Positions 55,415-64,000 of a DNA stretch of 64,000 bases are shown here, piece by piece. The translations under genes were made by a program, and so were the position numbers. Position 1 is the first letter of the stretch. Every line of letters starts with the position of its first letter. This stretch comes from Lactifluus volemus (taxonomy: Eukaryota; Basidiomycota; Agaricomycetes; Russulales; Russulaceae). The notes beneath the pieces were generated by a model that ran no database searches, had not been told where the DNA came from, and saw nothing but the letters and a program-made list of their open reading frames with translations. Location: assembly GCA_022376515.1 (NCBI GenBank), contig WTXI01000088.1, forward strand, positions 1-64,000, written 5' to 3'.

Positions 55415-55782
55415 TGTTATGGCTCTACTAGGGCCAGGTCCCAACTAGGGTTCAAGTTGTTTCTGGTCTCTCCTAAGACCTAGGCTCAGGGTTACTTAAG
55501 GTAATGATGCACAGAGCCTTTTGTGGTGTTGTAGCACAACCACCAAGCTTTGATAGCCTTGTTAGGGCATGTAGGAGGGTAAGAGAAAGAGAGGAGAGGA
55601 GGAGAGTTCTTAGGTGCTCTAGGAGAGTGAAGACAGTAGATTTGGGCTAAAGCCAAAGCTGGGGTACAAGCTACCAGCTAAGGCCTATTTTATACAAGTA
55701 TGCTAATTGTTTTACCAAAAGAGGCAAGACAATAAGTGTAAGATCGAAACAATAAGGTCTGGGAACAATAGAGACTCAAGAC
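55415..55782 (-). repeat. LTR-A fragment
   Basis: Begins TGTTATGGCTCTACTAGG, the reverse complement of the LTR-A 3' end. Homology runs through the TATA-like region and is cut off near 55782 by half a MITE. The other end and TSD are lost. Confidence 0.82.
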
Positions 55783-55882
55783 ATGGTAAGTAGATCCTTC
55801 TACTTACCACTGTTAATAAGACACTTAAGTAAGCTTTAAGGAGCATCTAATACACTTTAAGGCCAGATGGGTTTTCCTGATA
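55783..55882. mobile_element. Palindromic MITE, right half only (subfamily II)
   Basis: TGGTAAGTAGATCC centre and the right arm to TTTTCCTGATA; the left arm is missing where it meets the LTR-A fragment. This marks a deletion or rearrangement junction. Confidence 0.8.
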
Positions 55883-55904
55883 CATTATGTCATTGACACT
55901 GGAA

Positions 55905-56262
55905 TTGCTAGCACTCCTATACCTTACTTCAATAGCTGCATAGCCACTTACCTCAGTCTGCCTTCAATTTTTCATTCACATCATGCTGCCTTCCCCTCTG
56001 TTGCCTCCCTCTGTTGCATGTCTCTGTTACACTTTTTTTTGTTCTCTCACAATTCTTTCTTATCTTGCCACTGCCTTCACCATCAACAAGTGTGCTTGGT
56101 TTTCTGGTGGTTTTCTGGTGGGTTTCTGGCACATCGTCTTCTGGAGTGCCTTCCTCTGCTGGTCCTTTTCCTTCTTCTCTTCCTACTTTACCTCTGTCTC
56201 TCATTATAGTCACATTGAAGGGACATTGAAATATCTGAAGGGTGCTTCTTATCTGGTGGTGG
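55905..56262 (-). repeat. Sequence shared with the hAT-like element interior
   Basis: In reverse complement to 33780-34125: shared blocks CTTACTTCAATAGCTGC, CTCACAATT, GCCACTG..CATCAACAAG and CTGAAGGGTGCTTCT in the same order. It is a degraded relative; no ends are visible. Confidence 0.55.
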
Positions 56263-57974
56263 AGAAACAATTTATATATAAAAATGTAGATTTAGTATAA
56301 CCAATAAATTTTAATAATTAATAAACTTACATAAAACACTTTATTAGCAAATGTTAGAGCAGGAACAACAGTAGAGACAGCAGTGACAAGAGCAGGGGCG
56401 AGGCAAGGATAGGAGCAAGAGCAAGAACAGGGGCAGGGGTAAGAACAAGAAAAGAAGCAGGAGCTATCTTGATAAATATTATATTTAGTTTATGTATCAA
56501 AGAACACAAAGACATAAAAAACTCATAAGAGCAAGAGCAGGGCATTGTGAGTGTCTAGTCACTGTGGGAATGGGAGAAGCAGCTGCCAGTTAAGTAGCCA
56601 AATCAACAGGCAAATGATGATATGTTTGATTGAACTGGAACTGTGAAGGGCCCTTGAGTCACAGAGGACCAAGGGGACTGCAGTAGAGAGAATGAGACTA
56701 TATAACAACTGACCTGCAGTGGAGAGAATGAGACTGAAGGCCCCAAAACTCTGTCCACTACAGTAAAGGCAAACCTGATGAAGCATATACTAAATAAAGA
56801 AGGCAAACAGTCACAGAAGCATTGAGCTGACACTACAGTAGCCCAAATAACAATGTTTGGCCATTAAAGGTAATAGGGTGAGAAGGTGCAGAAAGGACTT
56901 TATGTTGTTCAGGAGAACCTATAATATGTTAATTCCACTCTTCAATACATGTAGCTTGTTGAGAATGCTAAAGAGAGGTAAGAGATGTTAATGAAAGAGC
57001 TAAAGGAGGGGTAGAGGATGATATAGCAGCAAATTCAGGTTCTGCACTGACTGAAGGAGGGGTAGAGATGGGATTTAGAGGCATGCTTGCTCCTGATAGA
57101 AAGAAAAGGGAGAGAGGGAAAAGAGAAGGGGGAAAGAGCCTGGAAACTAAAGAAAAAGGCCAGAAGTTCAAGGAAAGGGCCAAAAGTAAATAATCAAATC
57201 CTTACAAAAAAAAAGGGAAATTGGAGATAATAGTGGCAGTTAATAGTAGAGCATATATGAGAAGTAACAGTGTTGTAATATAAAATCACAACTATGGTAT
57301 AAAACAACCCTACTAACTTAATTTTCCTGCACACTGTACCTACAAAGAGGTCTGCTCCTTTTCAAATGACTTAATAGCTGGCAGACAACCTGTGTTGAAC
57401 AGAAAAGCCAGGGAAGTAAAACTTTTCAGGGTATCACCTTAATCACCAAATTTTCTAAGACCCTAAAAGCCCACTGAAAAAAAACCACAGAAAGAATTAC
57501 CTAAGTACCAAAAAAGTGTGTCAGTAACCAGGCAAAGTCATAGGCTAAGGTGCATACCTAAAATGAGGCCCCAAAAATATGTAGAGGTAAGAGGTAAGAT
57601 AAGTAAGTGGTAAAAGGTAAGGGAAATAAGATAAGAGTTTAATTTTTACATAGTGAAAGGAACCAAACATGCCTTTGTATGATGAGAATATAATAGCTTT
57701 GAAGAGAAAAAGGGCAACAAAAAAGAATGAGAGTGAAGAGAAAGGGGAGAGAGATGAGAAGATGAAGTTGATGGGATATAGGCCCTGTATGTGGAAATTT
57801 TTGAGCTTACAACATTGAGGATGACTTAGTCACATCCTCCTTTGTTCTTTGAAGAATAAATCTCTTTCCTTTTTCAGCCATTTATTGCAGGGAGGGTTGC
57901 TGACCAACTGCTGACCAATATACCATCTTTGGCAATTGACTTCCTTTTTTGGCAAGGGTTGTGTTTTATATTAT
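56263..57974. other. AT-rich non-coding DNA with purine-rich runs
   Basis: Contains GAGCAGG/GAGCAAG-type purine repeats (56340-56460), the degenerate solo Copia LTR listed separately, and GGTAAG-rich runs (57585-57640). No gene is supported. Confidence 0.5.
56627..56852 (-). repeat. Solo Copia LTR, degenerate, TSD ATGTT
   Basis: 226 bp, same family but with an internal deletion of the TTGACCAAAGACAATGA block and more substitutions. ATGTT flanks it (56622-56626 and 56853-56857). Confidence 0.85.
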
Positions 57975-58158
57975 GGATAATTAATGCAGATTACTATGAG
58001 AATTGTTATGGCTATATCCAAAATCACATTACCATAATGTAATAAGGGTAATTTTTATTTAAATGACCCTAAAATTGGCATGTTATTAGCTTATAGTTAA
58101 TATAATCTGAATCAGTTGTAAACATGTGAAAACAGTGTCAGTTTTCAAACATTTACAC
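57975..58158 (+). repeat. Left arm of a ~190-bp inverted repeat
   Basis: Matches 59703-59890 in reverse complement, including GTAATAAGGGTAATTTTTAT and CCTAAAATTGGCATG, with scattered substitutions. The two arms enclose about 1.5 kb with the Copia 3' fragment. Confidence 0.75.
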
Positions 58159-58269
58159 CTTTTACAAAGCATTTTCAATAATATAAGCCCTTTACCTAGT
58201 TTGAACTTAAATAGCCACTTATCTGATAGAGAGGGGCCACTGGTTGAATTGCAGCCACAGAGTCAATAA

Positions 58270-58782
58270 TTTCAATGACTCAACCTATAAGTCCTCTTCG
58301 GGAGTGTCGACCCTGTTGGTTTCGTCGACGCTAACTGGGCAGGCGACGTCAACGATCGCAAATTCACTTCTGGGTTTGTCTTCATGCTCGCAGGTGCAGC
58401 CATTTCGTGGTTGTCAAAAAAGCAATCCGCCGTCGCACTCTCAACAACAGAAGCCAAATACATCGCAGCCATGCACGCCGCGAAGGAAGCTGTCTGGCTT
58501 TGTCAATTACTTTCCGAGCTTCGCATCAATATCACTTCACCAACGGTTTTGCGAATCAACAATCAGTCCACGATCTCCGTTGCCCATAACACGGAGTTTT
58601 ATGATTGGTCCAAGCACATCACAATCCGGTACCATTTTCTACATCAACTCTTAGACGATTCCGAGATAAATCTTGTGTACATACCAACTAATGATCAGGT
58701 CACGGACGCGCTGACCAAAGCACTAGTTCGTGAGCGGCTCAAATGTCACTCTCATTCAATGGGGCTATACTATGCCAGTTGA
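58270..58782 (+). pseudogene. Copia RNase H fragment of a second family
   Basis: After a frame change near 58300: VGFVDANWAGDVNDRKFTSG, AGAAISWLSKKQSAVALSTT, EAKYIAAMHAAKEAVWL, LRINNQSTISVAHN, DWSKHITIRYHFL and VTDALTKALVRERLK, ending at TGA 58782. This is the C-terminal RNase H of a Copia Pol and differs from the intact element. A purine tract GAGGGGAGG follows and TGTTGGAGATAGC at 58790 looks like the start of its 3' LTR, whose end I cannot place. It keeps many CpG, unlike its surroundings. Confidence 0.75.
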
Positions 58783-58789
58783 GGGGAGG

Positions 58790-59110
58790 TGTTGGAGATA
58801 GCAACACGCGTGTGGTATTATAACATTACTATATTGCCTTGAACTTTATCTCTAGCATAGATTTGTTACTCGTACACCTTCGCTTCTCATATAACCAACA
58901 TCATTACATTGCGTCATTAGTAGTTACACAGCCCATAAAAGGAAAAGGACAAAATAAGCATATATATAGTCAGCCACACCTTACAGTTGTATATAAACTA
59001 GCTAAACTATGTTCCAGGGGCCTCAGTGTCAATATCTACTGAGCATCCCCTAGGTTTGTCCGTTAATGTATCAGTGTCAATACCCGCTGAGCACCCCCTA
59101 GCCTTGCATA
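58790..59110 (+). repeat. Probable 3' LTR start and direct repeats of the Copia fragment
   Basis: Begins TGTTGGAGATAGCAACACG right after the purine tract. TATATATAG lies near 58960. A ~30-bp direct repeat (CAGTGTCAATA..CTGAGCA.CCCCTAG) occurs near 59025 and 59070. The LTR end is uncertain. Confidence 0.45.
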
Positions 59111-59702
59111 AGATTACTCAACTCTGACCCTTTGCTGAGGCTGCAAGGAGTCTTGGGCAAAGCAGTAGACATAAAGTGTGAATAAGAGCATCTCTTGAAT
59201 GCTTGGGGCCACAAGGAACATTTTAAAATTACTGGGAGCACTATTGACTATGACAAGGCTGTCTGGAGACAGATCCTTTATAACTAAGCCAAAGTTATAG
59301 TTTTCATGATGAAAAGTAAAATTTTCAGGTAAGACATATTGTACCTTGGCAGTACCTCATTCTGTATTGACATTGGCCAAGGATCAAGGCTGTGAGAGTG
59401 GCCTGCACTTCTCTTTCTCTTACCCACACTTCTGTCACTGAACCTGTTCAATCTTTTGAGGATCTTAGTGTATGACCTTATAAGAAGTTACTTCTCTTAA
59501 ATCACTTATTTCAATTAGTAAACATTATTCTCTATATAATAAATCATTAGTAAAAAAGCCTCTTTAAATGACTTTTTAGAAGCTTTTAAATGTAGAAACA
59601 ATTCAATCTGTTACTTCTAGTTATATGGTACTAATATTATTATTTACAGCCAGAGGTGTTTCTAGAAAAAAAGGGTATTATTACTACATTTATCTTAATG
59701 GG

Positions 59703-59890
59703 TGTAAATGTTTGAAACTGACACCATTTTCACATCTTTGTAACTGATTCAGATTATATTAACTATAAGCTAATAGCATGCCAATTTTAGGGTTATTTAA
59801 ATAAAAATTACCCTTATTACATTAGGTAATGTGTTTTTAGATGCAGCTGCAATAAAACCCTTCTCATAGTAATTTTCATTAATTTGGATA
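59703..59890 (-). repeat. Right arm of the ~190-bp inverted repeat
   Basis: Reverse complement of 57975-58158. The outer ends of both arms share ATTAATG..ATTACTATGAGAA. Confidence 0.75.
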
Positions 59891-60624
59891 TATCTTATGA
59901 TTCAGGCATCTCAATGACATGTATAATATATTGTTAGAAACCTGGGAACCATACCTTTCACATGATACTATAACCAATATAATAGCATGTTTACAGCAGA
60001 AGATATATTAGTTTTGGGGTTAGGGTCAGTTTTATGAGAAGGGTTTTAGAAGTTACTGTATAAACAACAAGTCCTGTATATAGATAGCCTCATATATATG
60101 GCTATCAGTTGCTGAGCCCTCCCAGCCAGTATATGTAAGAGAGGTTAAAGAAAATGGTGAAAAAATAGTTTTAAGACAGGAAACCCTTATAGTTTTGATA
60201 GGTCACATGTTCTTAGAAAGGTAGGTTCTTAGAAAGGTAGGTGACAGTCACTAACAGAGGATATGACAACAATTGATCATACTAATTAAATCTTAGAAAA
60301 ATGGGAAAAACTTGGCATTGAACCTGATCTGAAGGGGCATATAAAAATAGACAGAAGGCCGTTGCACATATTTTGTATAGAATGGAGGTAATGTAAAAAT
60401 GACAAGGTGAGAGTGGTACTGAGATAGCAAACATACTTGCACAGCTGAGACAAAGATAATGAGTAGCTAGAGCTATAATATCTGTAGCATCTAGAAGGGG
60501 TGGGGCAAGAGCACTTGTACAGCAAGTTGTGCTACCAGAATGAAGAAGTTAGTATGTTGTAATGCTCATCTAGATCTTAACTGGGTAATAAAGTGGCTGT
60601 ATGGCAGAGCTCAGCCACAACCTT
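59891..60624. other. AT-rich non-coding DNA
   Basis: No gene seen. A short tandem duplication, GTTCTTAGAAAGGTAG twice, is at about 60208-60240. Confidence 0.45.
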
Positions 60625-60796
60625 CATTAGGAAAACCCATTTGGCCTTAAACTGTATTAGATGCTCCTTAAAGCTTACTTAAGATGTTGGTAAGTAGATC
60701 CTCAACTTATCAACATTGAGGATCTAATTACCAACATCTTAAGTAAGCTTTAAGGAGCATCTAATACAGTTTAAGGCCAAATGGGTTTTCCTGATG
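60625..60796. mobile_element. Palindromic MITE, copy 2 (subfamily I), TSD TT
   Basis: 172 bp, same length as copy 1 and the same arms (TTAAACTGTATTAG left, CTAATACAGTTTAA right). TT flanks both sides. Confidence 0.88.
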
Positions 60797-61307
60797 TTAT
60801 GCAGTTAGCTATTATTAGCTGCCTTATAGCTTGTATAAGCTTACTTAGGTTCCTTAACTACTTTCTCCCAAGTGATGATGAGAGGGTCTGTGATAGTGTC
60901 ACCATAGTTGTCTAAAGTATCACCATTGTCACTCCTGAAATCACTCTTATTGTTGTTATTATCTAATGTTACAGTATCATCATTATCATCTGACATTGCA
61001 ACCAGATAGTTTGTGCAACTACTTGTTATCATCCCTAGTAATACATTTAGTCAGAATTCTTATTGAACAAGCCTGTAACTTACTGGCACGTTCTTTATAT
61101 TAATAGTATAGGAGCTTCCTAGTACCTAGTTGTCAGTTAAGAGAATATAAGTACAGATAGAGAAAGTGAACACAACTTACTAGTGTAATACATCCATATA
61201 GTGGGTAAGAGAGTTAGGTTAAAAAATCAAGCATCTTCAACTTGTTAGCTATTAATAACTACTAACTACTATAATAAAAAAAAAAAAAAAAAGGAGGGAG
61301 AGAAGTA
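60797..61307. other. AT-rich non-coding DNA
   Basis: No supported gene; the 60-codon minus-strand frame at 60841-61032 (Asp/Asn-rich) has no recognisable feature. An A run of about 17 lies at 61276-61292. Confidence 0.4.
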
Positions 61308-61471
61308 CATCAGGAAAACCTATCTGGCCTTAAAGTGTATTAGATGCTCCTTATAGCTTACTTAAGTGTCTTATTGACAGTAGAGGATCTACTTACCAAT
61401 GGCAATAAGACACTTAAGTAAGCTTTAAAGAGCATCTAATACACTTTAAGGCCAGATGGGTTTTCCTGATG
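61308..61471. mobile_element. Palindromic MITE, copy 3 (subfamily II)
   Basis: 164 bp. Arms carry AAGTGTATTAGATGC left and GCATCTAATACACTTT right, with AAGTGTCTTATTGACAGT toward the centre. Flanks TA and TT do not match, so the TSD is decayed or absent. Confidence 0.85.
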
Positions 61472-61935
61472 TTCTATCACCCTTGTTTTAATCTTGCATA
61501 CCTCTTATAACCTTAAAGTTAGAATTGTGAATTTACACAGAGTAGTAAATTTAAAAGGAGCACAGTAGTAATGTTTCATTAAAAGTGATACTGTAACAGA
61601 CAGTACTAAAATCAAACTTTTCTCATTAAATACTAGAGACACAGTAGTTTGTCAATTGAGATCCCTATCCCTTAGCAACAGATGTTAAACACATTTGAGA
61701 TACAGATTTAAGTTAAAGACATTGTTGTTAATAGCACATGTCCTGAAAGATATGCTAGAAGATGATAAAGAAGAAGACATTTTAACAGAAGGTAAGGACC
61801 TGTGAGCCATTTCACTATCTAAGGAAGGGTTAGAAAAGAGAAAGAGCCCCTAAAATAAATGAAACATTACAAACATTTGTTAGGTGTATGTTTATCCAAA
61901 AAGACACAAGCAATATCAGTGACAGTTACAAGAAA

Positions 61936-62298
61936 TGTTATTTGTGTTACTATAGTGCATCAGGAAAACCCATCTGGCCTTAAAGTGTATTAGATACTCC
62001 TTAAAGCTTACTTAAGTGTCTTATTGACAGTGGTAAGTAGATCCTTCTACTTACCACTGTCAATAAGACACTTAAGTAAGCTTTAAGGAGTATCTAATAC
62101 ACTTTAAGGCCAGATGGGTTTTCCTGATGTGTTAGCCCAATGGTTCTGGGCTGTTTACCTTCCTTATTTAGTATATACTTAGTTAGGTTTACCTTTACTG
62201 CATTGGACAGAGTTTTAGAGCCTTCAGTCTTATTTTCTCCACTGTAGTTCCCTTGGTTCTCTGTGACTCAAAAGCCCTTTATAGTTTAATAACTAACA
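61936..62298 (+). repeat. Degenerate Copia LTR split by a MITE
   Basis: TGTTATTTGTGTTACTATAG before the MITE and TTAGCCCAATGGTTC after it join to match the Copia LTR start (element strand), continuing to AACTAACA at 62298. No TSD can be recognised. Confidence 0.75.
61958..62129. mobile_element. Palindromic MITE, copy 4 (subfamily II), TSD TG
   Basis: 172 bp with near-perfect palindromy. It lies inside a Copia LTR, and the known LTR sequence shows a 2-bp TG duplication (61956-61957 and 62130-62131). Confidence 0.88.
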
Positions 62299-62440
62299 AG
62301 GTGTTGAGATATATGGTTTAGATGTGATAACTTAAAATATTGTTTAGATATTTATCCTAAAACAACAATAATAGAAACTAATGAAAAAGAGAACCAAAAG
62401 AACATTAAAAGAGAATGTACCATAAATAGTTGTTATAATA

Positions 62441-62641
62441 GGGTCGTTCACAGTAGCCATTATTTAGTTCATTAATTTGGCCATTCTCATGATTCCCACC
62501 AGTTTTTCTCACCTTTTTCTTTGATTATCATCAACAATGGCAATAGAAAGATGGGAATGGAGGAAAAAAGTAAAGAAAACTGGTGGGAATCATGAGAATG
62601 GCCAAATTAATGAGCTAAATAATGGCTACTGTGAAACGCCC
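62441..62641. mobile_element. TA-flanked MITE (Tc1/mariner-like)
   Basis: 201 bp with ~67-bp inverted repeats (GGGTCGTTCACAGTAGCC / GGGCGTTTCACAGTAGCC) and TA on both sides (62439-62440 and 62642-62643). There is no ORF. The TA duplication suggests mobilisation by a Tc1/mariner-type transposase. Confidence 0.8.
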
Positions 62642-62646
62642 TAATA

Positions 62647-62705
62647 TATCAGGGGAAAACCTATCTGGCATTAAAGTGTATTAGATGTTCTTTAAAGCTT
62701 ACTTG
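62647..62705. mobile_element. Palindromic MITE, left arm only
   Basis: TATCAGGGGAAAACCTATCTGG to AAAGCTTACTTGA; the rest is replaced by unrelated sequence at about 62705. Confidence 0.75.
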
Positions 62706-63664
62706 ATAGACTGGCCACAGTCAGGTTTGGAACCTCCTGAACTGGACTGGGGGTTCAGGTTCAGGTGCAGGCAAATTGCTGAACCAAACCTATAATTAGA
62801 TTTAGGTTTGGCATGGGGCCGAACCTGAACCTTAGGCTCAGAACCAAACTTGAACCTGGTAGTTCCTGTATTACCTTGCTTGCAAGGTCTTCAATGTGGT
62901 CAAAATTTGACCGTGCCTTGCAGGAACCAGGAACAGAAACTCTCATCATGTGGTATATACTAGCATGGACCCATGTAAAGCACAGGGTCTGCAGATAAAC
63001 AGATGTAAATAGAGTCACACACCAGTTTACAATTTTGAAGCAGAGCTCTGAGCATGTCAGATGGTGACAATATTTCGATTTTTGGCAAGTGTCGCTTTGG
63101 TAAAAAGGGGGCTGAATGATTTTCTGCAAGACACATTGTGGATCCTCATCGCACAGGACTCCAAGCGTGTGTTGTGGTCTCTCATGGGCTTCAGGGTTGT
63201 CTTTTTACTGAAGCAGGCTGCTGTGGTCAAGATGGCTCCTGTCACCCATCGTTATCGTCAATCACTTTAACTATTTGCATTTATGAGGACGTCTTATGCT
63301 CACTTCATTCACCATCAACTATCATTGCTCTTGTTGTCACTCTGTGACTGTGGCAACTTGGTCAACTGAGGGGTGTAATGTGAGTGATTGTCATCTGTGA
63401 GAGCCGCATGTGTGGGGATTCGGTTTGCTCCATTCTCATAAGATATGTCAATATTAACAGGTTCATCTGCCTACTCTCAGTCAGCATAACTGCATAAAGA
63501 CTGAATTAATCAGTTCTTAAATATTGTACCCACCTCAACTAGAGAAGCCCTTACTACTCCTGTATTTGTGGGTGTGCATCCATCTGTAGTTACGCAATAG
63601 CATTCACCCCTGTGTTACCGAGAATATATCTTCAGCTAGTATGGTCAGGAAGTGCTCAACAAAC
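62706..63664. other. Unassigned stretch with AGGTTCAGGTTC-type repeats
   Basis: 62720-62870 carries repeated GGTTCAGG / CCTGAACC motifs in both orientations, possibly a transposon end. 62880-63660 shows nothing I can assign. Confidence 0.4.
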
Positions 63665-64000
63665 TTATGATGCCTGGTTTGCAAGAGAGGGGAAAATGTG
63701 TATAATCTTTACAATAAATGATGTCCAATATATGTTGGCATATGTATATGAGCAGTACACATCACCCCAGCCCATCAGATATGAGATCACCATGGGTGCA
63801 GCTAGTTCTTGATACTGATTGATAGTGTGAACTAAGCAAAAAATTAGCAATTGAGAGCTCTCCTTCAGCTGTGTGATATATTCCGATATCAGATGGGCCT
63901 GATGGTAGTTGAAACCCTGTGCAAATACAGCAGCTACGTTATATGATTGACTCTGTTTCTTGGCTGCATAAGTTGTCACATAGTATGTAATGTTCTTGGT
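63665..64000 (-). pseudogene. Helitron Rep/helicase N-terminal-region fragment
   Basis: The minus-strand frame is open from the window edge (YYVTTYAAKKQSQSYNVAA) through SQLLIFCLVHTINQYQELAAP and MVISYLMGWGDVYCSYTY to ANIYWTSFIVKIIHIFPSL, then stops at 63665. This resembles the region ahead of the PIF1-type helicase in basidiomycete Helitron proteins, especially the YLMGWGDVY and YW blocks. The upstream part lies beyond the window, so intactness cannot be judged; the early stop suggests a break or an exon end. Confidence 0.6.

Noticed and set aside
56014..56229. Hydrophobic frames that look like a small membrane protein
   Set aside because: They lie on a pyrimidine-rich segment shared with the hAT-like element interior; overlapping frames all appear hydrophobic because of T/C richness.
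30892..62705. Dispersed ~30-bp identical blocks as a CRISPR array
   Set aside because: They are arms of palindromic MITEs at irregular distances in a eukaryotic genome.

Overview
The window is a repeat-dense stretch of a filamentous-fungal genome, most likely an agaricomycete basidiomycete. Evidence: chromodomain Ty3/Gypsy elements, two degraded Plavaka transposases, a DUF6532-like gene relic with short GT..AG introns, a fungal-type LINE tail, a Helitron helicase fragment, and loss of CpG in the older DNA. I see no intact host gene; almost everything recognisable is a transposon or its debris. Species cannot be named from this sequence.

Positions 1-36375 are one Russian-doll insertion. The outermost element, GypsyA-0 (+), has only about 7 kb of its own sequence, scattered over 35 kb. 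Inside it sit: a solo LTR of a third family, LTR-C (1-903); GypsyA-1 (+, 1693-18743, TSD CTACC), itself hosting a poly(A) retroelement R1 (7750-9283, TSD GTCGTCCCTCAC) and GypsyA-2 (-, 10453-18235, TSD GAGGG); a solo LTR-A (20251-20764, TSD ACAGG); GypsyB (+, 20806-29882, TSD GTGGT, LTRs identical by eye); a palindromic MITE (30892-31063, TSD CA); and R2 (+, 32220-34878, 13-bp TSD), which hosts a hAT-like element (33044-34360, 8-bp TSD).

Positions 36376-43916 hold old, CpG-poor relics: a Plavaka transposase (-), an 18-residue tandem repeat, a DUF6532-like pseudogene (+) and a 5'-truncated LINE (-). Positions 43917-48939 are a young, apparently intact Copia element (-, TSD TTAGC, one 1459-residue ORF, LTRs differing at one site by eye). 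Positions 48940-56300 carry a second Plavaka relic (+) split by a solo Copia LTR, then a decayed GypsyB-like fragment (-) split by a solo LTR-C (TSD GGCAC), a broken LTR-A and half a MITE. From 56300 to 64000 the DNA is AT-rich, with more solo Copia LTRs, a Copia 3' fragment between long inverted repeats, four more palindromic MITE copies, a TA-flanked MITE and the edge of a Helitron at the window end.

The most informative observations: (i) R1/R2, two full-length copies of a poly(A)-tailed, TSD-flanked element that encodes only a zinc-finger-like protein and no reverse transcriptase; (ii) a Cys/His-rich extension downstream of the chromodomain shared by the two Gypsy families; (iii) Tf1-like self-priming signals in both Gypsy families, exactly 33 nt below the TATA box; (iv) inactivation of the GypsyA copies mainly by CGA-to-TGA changes, which points to CpG methylation decay; (v) palindromic MITEs with 2-bp TSDs whose two arms change together between subfamilies. 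All identities quoted were read by eye from this sequence; no alignment or database search was run.
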